DNA from: Sphingosinicella sp. LHD-64
GTDB lineage: Bacteria > Pseudomonadota > Alphaproteobacteria > Sphingomonadales > Sphingomonadaceae
Assembly: GCF_031157375.1 (NCBI RefSeq)
Contig: NZ_JAVIFV010000003.1
Span: 434,001 to 498,000 of the forward strand
Length of the DNA: 64,000 nt
Direction: 5' to 3'
In this document: one piece after another, positions 1 to 8,364 of the stretch
Position numbering within the stretch: the stretch's first letter is position 1
Layout: each line of letters opens with the position of its first letter
Notes under the pieces: generated by a model
What the model saw: the letters and a program-made list of their open reading frames with translations, nothing else
Told to the model about the DNA's origin: nothing
The model's database searches: none
Translations under genes and position numbers: made by a program

Positions 1-1
1 C

Positions 2-1675
2 GGCGCCATCGCCCTCGCCGTCGGCCAGCGCCTCGTCACCACCGATGGACGCCTGCGCCGCTGGGATGGCTATGTCGCGAGCGGTCTCGGCGCCGCGGCG
101 GCCGAACGGCTGATCCGGGTCAACCGCCTCGCCGAGATCGAAACCGCCCTCCCCGCCGCCTCCGCCGCGGTCGAAGCTGCCGAGGCGCGGTCCGCCGGAG
201 CGCGCTCGGCGATGGACGCTGCCCGTGCCGCCACCGAGGCGGGGCGCCGCGCCGAGGCCGAATCGACCGCCGCGATCCGCGACGCCGGCCGGGCCGAGGA
301 CAGCGCCGCGGTCGAGATCGAGCGGTTGGAACTGCGCCGCACCGGCCTCACCGAACGGGCCGACGCCGCGGAGGCCGACCTGCGTGATGCAGCCAAGGCG
401 CGCGATGACGCGGAAGCTCAGTGGGCCACCCTGCCCGATGCCGCCGCCACCGAGGCGAAGGTCGCCGAGCTTCGCGTCGCCGCGGAGACGGCCCAGGCGG
501 CGCTGGCGGAGATTCGGGCCGAGGCGGCAACGCAGGCGCGTGCCGTTGCCGCCGACCGCCAGCGCGCCGAGGCGGCGAAGAAGGAGCAGGCCGACTGGCG
601 GGCGCGCTCGGCCGAAGCCGACAAGCGCAATGCCGAGTTCGCCCGTCGCATCGCCGAAGCCGAGGCGCAGGGTGAGGAGCTGGCCGCGGCCCCCGGCGAC
701 TACGAGCGGCGCATCGGCGCGCTCACCGACGAGTCGATCGCCGCCTCCGAAGCCGCGCAGGCCGCCGCCGCCCATGAGCGCGCCGGCGAGGACGCGTTGC
801 GCGCCACCGAGGCGAAACTCGCCGAGGCCGGCGAGGCGCTCGCCGCCTGCCGCGAAGCGCGGGCCGGCGCCGCCGCGCGCGCCGAGGCGCAGGATGCCCG
901 GCGGATCGAGATGGGTCGCATCTCCGGCGAGAAGTTCGAATGTCCACCGCCGCTCCTGCCCGAACGGGTCGGCTTCGAGGAGGAGTCGATCGAGGCCGTC
1001 GCGTCCGAATCCAGCCGCCTGGAGCGCGCCACCCAGGAGCGCGAGCGGATCGGTCCGGTCAACCTCGTCGCCGAAAGCGAGCTCAACGAGCTGGAGGAAA
1101 GCCGCCTCGCCAGCCAGTCCGAGCGCGAGGAACTGGGCGTCGCGATCCACCGGCTGCGCGGTTCGATCGGCAGCCTCAACCGCGAGGGCCGCGCCCGGCT
1201 GCTCGCCGCCTTCCAGGACGTCGACCGCCATTTCCGCAGCCTCTTCACCACCCTCTTCGAAGGTGGCCAGGCGCATCTCGAGCTGGTCGAATCGGACGAT
1301 CCGCTGGAGGCGGGCCTCGAAATCATGGCCCAGCCTCCAGGCAAGCGCCTCGCGACCCTCACCCTGCTCTCCGGCGGCGAGCAGGCGCTGACCGCCATCG
1401 CGCTGATCTTCGCCCTCTTCCTCACCAACCCGGCGCCGATCTGCGTGCTCGACGAGGTCGATGCGCCCCTGGACGACGCCAATATCGAGCGCTTCTGCGA
1501 CCTGCTCGACCGCATGACCGGCGAGACCGACACCCGCTATCTGATCGTCACCCATAATGCCGTGACGATGAGCCGGATGCACCGCCTGTTCGGCGTCACC
1601 ATGATCGAGAAAGGTATCAGCCGCCTGGTCAGCGTCGATCTCGGCGGCGCCGAGCGGCTGCTGGCGGCGGAGTAG
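2..1675 (+). CDS. smc: Chromosome partition protein SMC, C-terminal part (5' end outside window)
   Basis: Structural maintenance of chromosomes ATPase that organises and segregates the chromosome in the cytoplasm. The frame is open from base 2, so the N-terminal Walker A head and first coiled-coil arm lie upstream. The visible part begins at the end of the hinge ([17 protein letters not shown]) and continues as a long Ala/Glu/Arg-rich coiled coil. It ends in the C-terminal head, with [15 protein letters not shown], the ABC signature [14 protein letters not shown] and a Walker B followed by the D-loop ([13 protein letters not shown]). The last residues carry the switch histidine ([12 protein letters not shown]). 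This domain order is diagnostic for bacterial SMC. The Met at 212 is internal to the coiled coil and is not the start. Confidence 0.95.
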   Translation, partial: GAIALAVGQRLVTTDGRLRRWDGYVASGLGAAAAERLIRVNRLAEIETALPAASAAVEAAEARSAGARSAMDAARAATEAGRRAEAESTAAIRDAGRAEDSAAVEIERLELRRTGLTERADAAEADLRDAAKARDDAEAQWATLPDAAATEAKVAELRVAAETAQAALAEIRAEAATQARAVAADRQRAEAAKKEQADWRARSAEADKRNAEFARRIAEAEAQGEELAAAPGDYERRIGALTDESIAASEAAQAAAAHERAGEDALRATEAKLAEAGEALAACREARAGAAARAEAQDARRIEMGRISGEKFECPPPLLPERVGFEEESIEAVASESSRLERATQERERIGPVNLVAESELNELEESRLASQSEREELGVAIHRLRGSIGSLNREGRARLLAAFQDVDRHFRSLFTTLFEGGQAHLELVESDDPLEAGLEIMAQPPGKRLATLTLLSGGEQALTAIALIFALFLTNPAPICVLDEVDAPLDDANIERFCDLLDRMTGETDTRYLIVTHNAVTMSRMHRLFGVTMIEKGISRLVSVDLGGAERLLAAE

Positions 1676-1695
1676 GCAGGGAGAGGATCGGGCGC

Positions 1696-2232
1696 ATGCG
1701 CAACCTGATCCTCGTCGCCGCCTTTCTGATATCCGGCTGCTGGACTGGAGACATGTTCTATGCCGCAACCGAGTTGCGCGCCCCTGTCGCGCCCGGTGAC
1801 TATCGGCTTCTGAGCCCGGATGGCCAGAGCGACGACGCGCGCGTTTCGATCCTCCCGGATGGTCTTACGCGCTTCACCCCGCGCGATGATCGGGAACCCG
1901 TCGGCGTCGGTTTCGCGACGCTGGATGCGGACCGTGGCATCTTCGTCGCCTGGGTGGCGACGATAGGCGAGGAAGCGGCGCCGTCCGACACGACCGTTTA
2001 TGGCCTGCTGGAAGCGCGGCCGGATGGAGAGTACGCAATCCTGATGCCGTCCTGCCTGGAGATGGAAACCCTTGCCACATCCGCAGGCGCCACCATTGTT
2101 CCCGATTCCAAGGTCCGAAGCTGCCGCTTCCCGGACCGGGCCAGTCTCGAAACCGCACTCCGGCAGCTAGTCCCGCGTCTCCCTACGGAGGGTGCGAGAC
2201 TGGTTGCACTCCGTGACGCCGGACGTGACTGA
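1696..2232 (+). CDS. Small putative lipoprotein, unknown function
   Basis: Product of 178 residues beginning with a short hydrophobic signal and a lipobox (LISGC, acylated Cys at about residue 15), so probably a lipid-anchored envelope protein. The remainder is soluble and has no motif I recognise; it contains three further cysteines, which could form disulfides in the periplasm. A GGGAGAGG stretch about 10 nt upstream supports the ATG at 1696. It lies 20 bp after smc, and its stop overlaps the start region of the P450 gene, so it may be cotranscribed with both. Function not assigned. Confidence 0.7.
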   Translation: MRNLILVAAFLISGCWTGDMFYAATELRAPVAPGDYRLLSPDGQSDDARVSILPDGLTRFTPRDDREPVGVGFATLDADRGIFVAWVATIGEEAAPSDTTVYGLLEARPDGEYAILMPSCLEMETLATSAGATIVPDSKVRSCRFPDRASLETALRQLVPRLPTEGARLVALRDAGRD

Positions 2233-3574
2233 ACGCTTCATCCCGCCCCATCCACCACGCTCGGCCGGGCCGGTGCCGGTGTGGCGGGGCTTCGTCGGGG
2301 AGCGGGCGCGGACCGCCGTCTACGGCTGGTCGGAGCGGGCGTTCGAGCTGCCCTATTTCGGCCGCAAGGTGTTCGGCTACAACGTCCACATTCCGCTGAC
2401 GCCCGACGCGGTGCAGCGCGTGCTGCTCGACAATGCGGCGAACTACGTGAAGCCGGACATCGTCAAGACGCTGCTCGACCCGACGATCGGCCGCGGCCTG
2501 CTGAGCTCGGACGGCCAGCTCTGGCGCGATCAGCGCAAGATCGTCGCCGCCAATTTCGCCCCCGCCGCGATCGACGCCCTCATCCCGGTCTTCGCGCGCA
2601 CGGCCCGCAACGCTTCCGAGGCGTGGAGGGCCGCGGACAGGCTGGACATGGCCGAAGCGGCGACCGCGACGACGATGCGGATCATCGCCGACGCCCTTTT
2701 CGCCGGCGACCCGCGGCTCGCCACAGACGCCGCCATGGCCCATATCGCCGCTGCGCTGGAGGGGGTGAGCGAAGCGCGCCTGCAAGCCCTGCTCGGCCTG
2801 CCGCTCTTCCCGTGGAGCCGGCGCGGCCGGCGTGCGCTCAGGGGCCGGACCTATTTGCGCCAGACGCTGACCGAGGTGGTGAAGGACCGGTTGCCCGATG
2901 GCGGGCCCGATGATTTCCTCGGCCGCCTGATCCGCGCCCTGTACGACAAGTTCGAGTCCGCCGAAGCGCTGGCGCTCGCCGTCGACAATGCCGCGACCTT
3001 CTATCTCGCCGGCCACGAGACGACCGCGAACACGATCACCTGGACGCTCTTCCTCCTCTCCGAGCAGCCCGATCTACAGACCCAGGCGGCAGACGAAGCG
3101 CGGGCGGCGCTCGCCGCCGGCGCGGACGATCCCGCCCTTCCCGACCGGCTGCCGCTGCTGCGCCGCATCGTCGAGGAATCGATGCGCCTCTACCCGCCCG
3201 TGCCCCGCTTCGATCGCCAGGCGGTCGCGGCCGACCAGCTTGGCGAGGCGCTGGTCTCGCCCGGCGACATCGTCTCGATCTGGCCTTGGCTGCTCCATCG
3301 CCACCGCAAGCTCTGGGACGATCCCGACGCGTTCGATGCCGACCGCTTCGCGCCGGGGCGGGAGCGGCACCGCTTCCAGTACATTCCGTTCGGCGGCGGC
3401 CCGCGCGTCTGCGTCGGCAGCCGCTTCGCCACCGCCGAGGCGCTGACCGTGCTGGCCCACTGGCTCGCCCGCTGGAGCTTCGCGCCGGAGCCGGGACGCG
3501 AGGTGCGCCCCTCGGGCATGGTGACGCTGCGCCCGGCTGGCGGCCTGCCGCTCCGCCTTACGGCTCGTCCCTAG
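2225..3574 (+). CDS. Cytochrome P450
   Basis: Haem-thiolate monooxygenase, soluble, needing a separate ferredoxin/reductase that is not in this window. Diagnostic motifs are all present: I-helix oxygen-binding segment AGHETTANT, K-helix ExxR (EESMRLYPPVPRF), and the haem-ligand loop FGGGPRVCVGSRFA with the axial Cys. Length of about 449 residues fits the family. Two GTG starts are possible: 2225 (product begins VTERFIPPHPP, overlapping the lipoprotein stop by 8 bp) and 2192 (11 residues longer, with a GGAGG placed too close to the codon). I prefer 2225 because the shorter N-terminus runs straight into the proline-rich segment seen in bacterial P450s. Its 3' end overlaps the convergent regulator gene by 17 bp. 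Substrate unknown. Confidence 0.92.
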   Translation: MTERFIPPHPPRSAGPVPVWRGFVGERARTAVYGWSERAFELPYFGRKVFGYNVHIPLTPDAVQRVLLDNAANYVKPDIVKTLLDPTIGRGLLSSDGQLWRDQRKIVAANFAPAAIDALIPVFARTARNASEAWRAADRLDMAEAATATTMRIIADALFAGDPRLATDAAMAHIAAALEGVSEARLQALLGLPLFPWSRRGRRALRGRTYLRQTLTEVVKDRLPDGGPDDFLGRLIRALYDKFESAEALALAVDNAATFYLAGHETTANTITWTLFLLSEQPDLQTQAADEARAALAAGADDPALPDRLPLLRRIVEESMRLYPPVPRFDRQAVAADQLGEALVSPGDIVSIWPWLLHRHRKLWDDPDAFDADRFAPGRERHRFQYIPFGGGPRVCVGSRFATAEALTVLAHWLARWSFAPEPGREVRPSGMVTLRPAGGLPLRLTARP

Positions 3575-4271
3575 CTGCATCGTCGTCATAGCGATCACGA
3601 AGCTGCCTCAGCCAGCGCGCCCGGAGCGCCGCAGGGCGATCGGGATAGCGTTCGTCGAGAAACTCGGCCGCCGTCACGCGATCAGCGCGGAAATCGCGGA
3701 AATCCCGCCGTAGCTCGCACCAGCCGACCAGCACACGCCGCGCCTCCATATAGCCGATCGCGACCGGCCAGATCGTCCGCCGGCTCTCCCGCCCCTCGCC
3801 GTCGCGATAGTCGAGGACGATCTTGCGACCCGCCCGAATCCACGCCCGCGCCATCGCGACGTCGAAGCCGTCCGGCGGGATCTTCCAGCCCGGCGCGGTG
3901 CGCGCGCCGGCGCTCTCGACCAACGGCCGCAAATCCTCCGGCAACACCGCCGCGATCTTGGCGATGAGATCGCGCGCCGCCCGCGCCAGCGCCGGATCGC
4001 CATGGCCCGCCACCCATTGCGCGCCGAGCACCGCCGCCTCGGTCTCGTCCTCGGTCAGCATCAGCGGCGGCAGATCGAACCCGCCTTCCAGCACATAACC
4101 GATCCCGGCCTCGCCCCGCACCGGCACGCGCTGGCCGATCAGCGCTGCAATGTCGCGGTAGACCGATCGTTTCGACGTCTCCAGTTCCGCGGCCATCGTC
4201 TCCGCCGTCACCGGCTTCGAGGAGCGGCGGAGGATCTGGACGATCTGGAACAGACGTTCGGCGCGGCGCAT
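3558..4271 (-). CDS. YafY-type transcriptional regulator (HTH plus WYL domain)
   Basis: DNA-binding regulator of 237 residues. Residues 1-60 form a helix-turn-helix of the HTH_11 type (RRAERLFQIVQILRR, then TAETMAAELETSKRSVYRDIAAL). The C-terminal half (about 130-215) is a WYL-type sensor domain (IVLDYRDGEGRESRRTIWPVAIGYMEARRVLVGWCELR). The ATG at 4271 is chosen over a TTG six bases upstream because homologues begin MRRAERLF. It is transcribed away from the GFA gene, and a perfect 12-bp inverted repeat in the shared 90-bp gap is the likely operator, so autoregulation and control of the neighbour are expected. It converges on, and overlaps, the P450 gene. The inducing ligand is unknown. Confidence 0.88.
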   Translation of the reverse strand: MRRAERLFQIVQILRRSSKPVTAETMAAELETSKRSVYRDIAALIGQRVPVRGEAGIGYVLEGGFDLPPLMLTEDETEAAVLGAQWVAGHGDPALARAARDLIAKIAAVLPEDLRPLVESAGARTAPGWKIPPDGFDVAMARAWIRAGRKIVLDYRDGEGRESRRTIWPVAIGYMEARRVLVGWCELRRDFRDFRADRVTAAEFLDERYPDRPAALRARWLRQLRDRYDDDAARDEP

Positions 4272-4285
4272 TTGCAAACCCTACT

Positions 4286-4321
4286 GCCATGCTGCTGACA
4301 ACATGCTGGCAGCAGCATGGC
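4286..4321. promoter_or_regulatory. Perfect 12-bp inverted repeat, candidate operator of the WYL regulator
   Basis: GCCATGCTGCTG at 4286-4297 is exactly mirrored by CAGCAGCATGGC at 4310-4321, with a 12-bp spacer. It lies between the divergent starts at 4271 (regulator) and 4362 (GFA gene). The size and symmetry suit a dimeric HTH regulator. Seen in sequence; the operator role is inferred. Confidence 0.65.
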
Positions 4322-4361
4322 GCTATGTCGAGCCGGCAACAGCGAAAGAGGGACGCACGAG

Positions 4362-4766
4362 ATGCTCAAGACCTATCAGGGAAGCTGCCATTGCGGCGCC
4401 GTCCGTTTCGAGGCCGACATCGATCTCGCCGCCGGCACCGGCAAGTGCAATTGTTCGATCTGCACCAAGCGCCGCGCCTGGGGCGTGCTGCTGAAGCCCG
4501 AGCAGTTCCGGCTGCTCACCGACGAAGGCGCGCTCACCGACTATCAGTTCGGCACGATGCAGGGCCACAGCCTGTTCTGCTCGACCTGCGGCTGCGCGGC
4601 GTTCAGCCGCGGCCATGTCGAGGAGATCGGCGGCGACTTCGTCTCGGTCCAGCTCGGCAGCCTCGACGATGCGACACCCGAGGAACTGGCCGAGGCCCCG
4701 GTCAGCTACGGCAATGGCCGCGACAACAAATGGTGGGAACCGCCCGCCGAGACGCGGCACCTCTAG
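4362..4766 (+). CDS. GFA family protein (glutathione-dependent formaldehyde-activating enzyme fold)
   Basis: Small zinc protein of 134 residues with the characteristic cysteine pattern: [10 protein letters not shown] near residues 9-18, CNCSICTKR near 32-40 and CSTCGCAAF near 73-81. The family is named after the enzyme proposed to condense formaldehyde with glutathione, but most members are uncharacterised and the real substrate is unknown. The ATG at 4362 is preceded by GAAAGAGGGA at a normal Shine-Dalgarno distance; in-frame codons upstream cross the inverted repeat and are unlikely to be translated. Divergent from the WYL regulator and probably controlled by it. Confidence 0.88.
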   Translation: MLKTYQGSCHCGAVRFEADIDLAAGTGKCNCSICTKRRAWGVLLKPEQFRLLTDEGALTDYQFGTMQGHSLFCSTCGCAAFSRGHVEEIGGDFVSVQLGSLDDATPEELAEAPVSYGNGRDNKWWEPPAETRHL

Positions 4767-4791
4767 TTTCATGACCTTTCCGACCACAAAA

Positions 4792-4908
4792 CCGTTCGGG
4801 CTGAGCCTGTCGAAGCCCTGTCCTTCTCTTCTGCCTCAAGAAAGAACAGCCCCCTTCGACTGCCTTGCAGGCGCTCAGGACAGGCTTCGACAAGCTCAGG
4901 GCGAACGG
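4792..4908. repeat. Imperfect palindromic intergenic repeat (CCGTTCG...CGAACGG family)
   Basis: Begins CCGTTCGGGCTGAGCCTGTC and ends with the opposing arm CAAGCTCAGGGCGAACGG; an additional half-copy (CCTTCGACTGCCTTGCAGG) lies inside. A closely related element with both arms is at 63423-63506. It sits between the convergent GFA and PepSY genes, where its hairpin could act as a bidirectional transcription barrier. Typical of short dispersed palindromes in sphingomonad genomes. Confidence 0.8.
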
Positions 4909-4942
4909 GAGTGTTTGCGAAAGAAGGCTCGCCGTTACCCGG

Positions 4943-6025
4943 TCACTCCGCCGGCTGGAGCGCAGGCGGTGCTGTCCGTTTGGGCCTGGGCCGGCGGAAC
5001 CAGAAGGTCCAGACGGTGAGCGTGCCGAGCAGGGTCAGCGTCAGGCCCGCGAACGTCAGCGCGAGATGCCAGAGGAACCCGCCGACCTTGCCGGCATGGA
5101 CCGGGTAGAATTTCTCGGTGATGGCGCTCGCCGTATCGCTGGTCGCGGGGTCCTCGACGGCCAGGACCTCGGCCGTGGCCGGATCGAGATAGACATAGGT
5201 GCGGCCGTTCGGCGTCCATTCGAAAGCCTGCCGCAGGCGCAGGACGACGGGCGCGCCGGGGCGCGTCGGCAGCATGATGCGGCGCGGCAAGGCCTCGGGG
5301 AAGGCCGCCTGAGCGCTCACCATGAGCCGCCGCCAGTCCGTCTGCGGCGTCACGGCACCCGCTCCGGTCGGCGGGGCTGGAGCGGCTTTCGCCGGGTCAG
5401 CCCAGGGCGCCAGCAGCGCGTCGGCCATGGGGGGAAAGACCATCAACGAGCCGGTCAATGCGGCGAGGATCAGCAGCGGCGAGGCGACGACGCCGATGTC
5501 GCGGTGCTGGCGCACGATCGCGCTGCGGCTCATCCGTTTCGGCCACAGGCGGAATTTGAAGGTCTTGCGCGTCTGCCACCACAGGATCAGGCCGGTGATC
5601 GAGAAAGCGAGGAGCAGCAGGCCGAGCACGCCCGTCGTGTATTTTCCGGGTTCGCCGAGAAGCAGATAGTGGTGGAGATCGAACAGCCAGAGCTCGGGCC
5701 GGCCCCACAGGCTGCCCCAACGGTCGACCACTTCGCCGGCCTGCGTGAGATAGGCCCCGCCGCCATCGGCATAAATGGCCTGGTGGAGCCCCATGTCATG
5801 ATCGGCGAAGGTGATGCGGCTGAGCGCGGGATCGATTGCGATCGCCGCCTCCACCGCCGCGCCGGTCGCCGCTGCATCCACTTGCAGAGGATCATCGGCG
5901 CCGGGGAGGCCGATCCACGCCTCCTCCCACACCAGCAATGTGCCGCTGAGGCCGATGACCGCCAGCAGCAGGCCGACAACGCCGCCCGTCCAGCGGTGGA
6001 GCAGATCAAGCCAGCGCAGGATCAA
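4943..6025 (-). CDS. PepSY-domain inner-membrane protein, siderophore utilisation type
   Basis: Product of about 360 residues with an N-terminal transmembrane helix (GGVVGLLLAVIGLSGTLLVW), a central pair around GVLGLLLLAFSITGLILWWQTRK and VVASPLLILAALTGSLMVF, and a C-terminal helix, separated by periplasmic PepSY segments (RTYVYLDPATAEVLAV). The repeated HRWTGG and LWHLAL/FDLHHYLLL histidines resemble those of the FoxB/PiuB group, proposed to reduce ferric iron or help release it from siderophores. The start is a TTG whose TTGA overlaps the stop of the TonB receptor upstream, implying translational coupling. The pair therefore forms a receptor plus inner-membrane module under the Fur-like box at 8335. 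The exact biochemical role of this family is not settled. Confidence 0.85.
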   Translation of the reverse strand: MILRWLDLLHRWTGGVVGLLLAVIGLSGTLLVWEEAWIGLPGADDPLQVDAAATGAAVEAAIAIDPALSRITFADHDMGLHQAIYADGGGAYLTQAGEVVDRWGSLWGRPELWLFDLHHYLLLGEPGKYTTGVLGLLLLAFSITGLILWWQTRKTFKFRLWPKRMSRSAIVRQHRDIGVVASPLLILAALTGSLMVFPPMADALLAPWADPAKAAPAPPTGAGAVTPQTDWRRLMVSAQAAFPEALPRRIMLPTRPGAPVVLRLRQAFEWTPNGRTYVYLDPATAEVLAVEDPATSDTASAITEKFYPVHAGKVGGFLWHLALTFAGLTLTLLGTLTVWTFWFRRPRPKRTAPPALQPAE

Positions 6026-8283
6026 AAGCGATAGTCCCAGCCCAAAGTGAAGGTCCGCCCGCGCCCGGCGAAAAAGGCGAGATTGTCGGTCGGCAGCCGG
6101 GTGTCGCTGCTATAGTCGATATATTGCTCGTTGAGCAGGTTCTGGACGCCGAGGCTGAGCCCGCCGAAGCCGGTATCGTAGCGGACATAGGAATCGACCA
6201 CCGCATAGCCGCCGAAATTGTTGCGCGGATCGGGCCGCGGCTTGCCGGCATCGGCGCCGAAGCTGCGCGACAGGAAGAATTGCGCCTGCAGCAAGGCGGT
6301 GAGGCGGCCGCGATTGAAGGCTGCCGACAGGTTGAGGCGGTCCGGCGAGATGTTGACGCCGTCGAGGTCGGTATCGACGATGCCGTCCGGCGCGTTGCGG
6401 TTCGCGTCGCTGTCGAAGCGGCCGTTGATATGGGCATAGCCGACGCCGAGCGTCAGCCCCTCGAGCGGCGTCCGCACGCGCAGGTTCACCTCGAGCCCGT
6501 CAATCTCGACGCGCAGGCGCTGGACGTCGAAATTGCGGTCGATGCCCGGAACCAGCAACTGGCCCTTGTCGCTCGACGACCAGAAATAGGTGACGCTGGC
6601 CTCCAGCGGCCCGCGGTTCACCTCGACGCCGATCTCGCGATTGTTCGAGACGATCGGGGCGATGTCGAGGAAGGTGTCGATATCGACGTTCGGCGTCCCG
6701 ATCGCGCGGGTGATGCGGCCGACGTCGGGCACGGTGAAGCCCTCGGCATAGCTCGCATAGGCGCGGATGCCCGGCAGCGGCTCGATGATGATGCCGCCGT
6801 TGATCAGCACGTCGTCGAACTTCGGCGACCCGCCCGCGACATCGACGCCGCCATAGGTCGAGGGGCCGCACGGCGTGCCTACCGGCAGGGTCGGCGCGCA
6901 GGCGACGAAGGTGGTCGAGGCGATCGAGCGATAGTCGCCGATCTTGATCTGGATATTCTCCCAGCGCGCGCCGCCGGCGAGGCGGAGCAGGCCATCGAAC
7001 AGGCGCAGGTTGAGCTGACCGAACGGCGCGAGGCTGCGGAAATCGGTCGGCGGCACATAGGTGCGGTCGGTCGCGATCAGCCTTTGCTCGGTCCGGTCGA
7101 ACAAAGCGTCGAAGCCGATCGTCGCGGTGAGGTCCTCGAAGCCGGGAATCACGCGCTCATAGCTGAACCGGGCGCCGATCTTGCGCGAGCTGTTCTCGGT
7201 CTGGTCGAACAGGGTGCCGATCGGCGCGATCGCCGGATCCTGCTGGGAGATTTGCGGGGTGACGTCGGCGCCGAACGTGTCGCGGGTGCGGCTGACGAAG
7301 AGCTGGCTGACGAAATTGCCGCCCCACAAATTGGTGTCGGTGAGCGACAGTGCGGCGCTCTCGGCGAGGTTGGCGGCGGGCATGAGCGGCGGATCGCCGC
7401 GGCGCTGGCTGGTCGGAAGGCCGGTCGCCCGGCTGCCCGCCACCGGCACGTAGCGGCCATTGCCGCCGAGGTCGAAGCGGGAGAGGATGAGATCGAGCCG
7501 TGCGCTCGACGACAGCGCGTAGCCGAATCGCCCGAACAGCGAGACCGCCTCGGAATCCATCGTCTCGCCCTGGGTGAGGTTGATGCCGACCGGGCGCCCG
7601 TCCGCGTCGTAGAAGATTCCGCGCGTCTCATAGGCGGCGCCCACCGAGGCGTCGAAGCGGCCGGCGCGATACTGGAGCAGCCCGGCGATCTTGCCGCCCA
7701 GGCCATCGCTGTTGAAATCATTGTCCGCCGTGCCCTGGACGAGCGCGCGGCCGGACCAGCCCTCCTGGCGCGGCGCGCCGGCCGTCACCTGGTTGACGAT
7801 GCCGCCGGTGCCGCCGATCCCCTGCAGGGCATTCGAGCCGTAGATGAGCTCGACCCGATCGACGAAGAAGCCGTCGATGGTGAAGCCGTCGCGGCTGCCG
7901 TCGCGCAAGGGTGTCGATTGCGGGATGCCGTTGATCGCGTAGAGCGGCGAGCGGCCGCGCAGCGTCTCGCCGGCGCCGGACAGCTTCTGCCGGGTCGGCG
8001 AGAAGGACGGGGTGAGGGTCGCGACGGCGTCGGTGACCGACCCCGAGATCGCGAGCTGCTGGTTCAGCGTCTCATTGTCGATGACATCGACTGTCAGCGG
8101 CAGCGCCGAAGGTGGCAGGATGGTGCGCGCCGCGGTGATGATGATGTCGTCGCGGTTCTCGTCGCCGGCGACCTGCGTGTCGGCACCGACATCCTCGCTC
8201 TCCGGCGCCACTCCTTGCGCCAACGCCGGCATCGCCCAAGCGAGAGCGACGGCCGACAAACCCAGACCCAGGAACGTGCGCAT
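6022..8283 (-). CDS. TonB-dependent outer-membrane receptor, iron-siderophore type
   Basis: Outer-membrane beta-barrel of 753 residues for energised uptake, probably of a ferric siderophore. It has a signal peptide (FLGLGLSAVALAWAMPALAQ), a TonB box-like DDIIITAAR, a plug domain (TLRGRSPLYAINGIP, VDRVELIYGSNALQGIGGTGG) and a barrel ending in aromatic WDYRF. The ATG at 8283 is chosen because it begins the signal peptide and is preceded by GGGGGA; a longer reading from 8340 would run into the Fur-like box. A 17-bp box lies 52 nt upstream. The stop overlaps the TTG start of the PepSY gene by 4 bp. The substrate cannot be read from sequence; the PepSY partner and box argue for iron. Confidence 0.92.
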   Translation of the reverse strand: MRTFLGLGLSAVALAWAMPALAQGVAPESEDVGADTQVAGDENRDDIIITAARTILPPSALPLTVDVIDNETLNQQLAISGSVTDAVATLTPSFSPTRQKLSGAGETLRGRSPLYAINGIPQSTPLRDGSRDGFTIDGFFVDRVELIYGSNALQGIGGTGGIVNQVTAGAPRQEGWSGRALVQGTADNDFNSDGLGGKIAGLLQYRAGRFDASVGAAYETRGIFYDADGRPVGINLTQGETMDSEAVSLFGRFGYALSSSARLDLILSRFDLGGNGRYVPVAGSRATGLPTSQRRGDPPLMPAANLAESAALSLTDTNLWGGNFVSQLFVSRTRDTFGADVTPQISQQDPAIAPIGTLFDQTENSSRKIGARFSYERVIPGFEDLTATIGFDALFDRTEQRLIATDRTYVPPTDFRSLAPFGQLNLRLFDGLLRLAGGARWENIQIKIGDYRSIASTTFVACAPTLPVGTPCGPSTYGGVDVAGGSPKFDDVLINGGIIIEPLPGIRAYASYAEGFTVPDVGRITRAIGTPNVDIDTFLDIAPIVSNNREIGVEVNRGPLEASVTYFWSSSDKGQLLVPGIDRNFDVQRLRVEIDGLEVNLRVRTPLEGLTLGVGYAHINGRFDSDANRNAPDGIVDTDLDGVNISPDRLNLSAAFNRGRLTALLQAQFFLSRSFGADAGKPRPDPRNNFGGYAVVDSYVRYDTGFGGLSLGVQNLLNEQYIDYSSDTRLPTDNLAFFAGRGRTFTLGWDYRF

Positions 8284-8334
8284 GAAATCCCCCCGTACGG
8301 CGAACGCCGTGCGGCTAGCGTCTCGCCATCTCTC

Positions 8335-8351
8335 TTGCAAGTTATTATCAA
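8335..8351 (-). promoter_or_regulatory. Fur-like box upstream of TonB receptor 6022-8283
   Basis: Reads TTGATAATAACTTGCAA on the minus strand, flanked by GCTA. It matches the boxes at 9620, 12885 and 13044 at most positions. It lies 52 nt before the receptor start, where repression by a Fur-type regulator would be expected. Confidence 0.7.
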
Positions 8352-8364
8352 TAGCGGACGGGAC

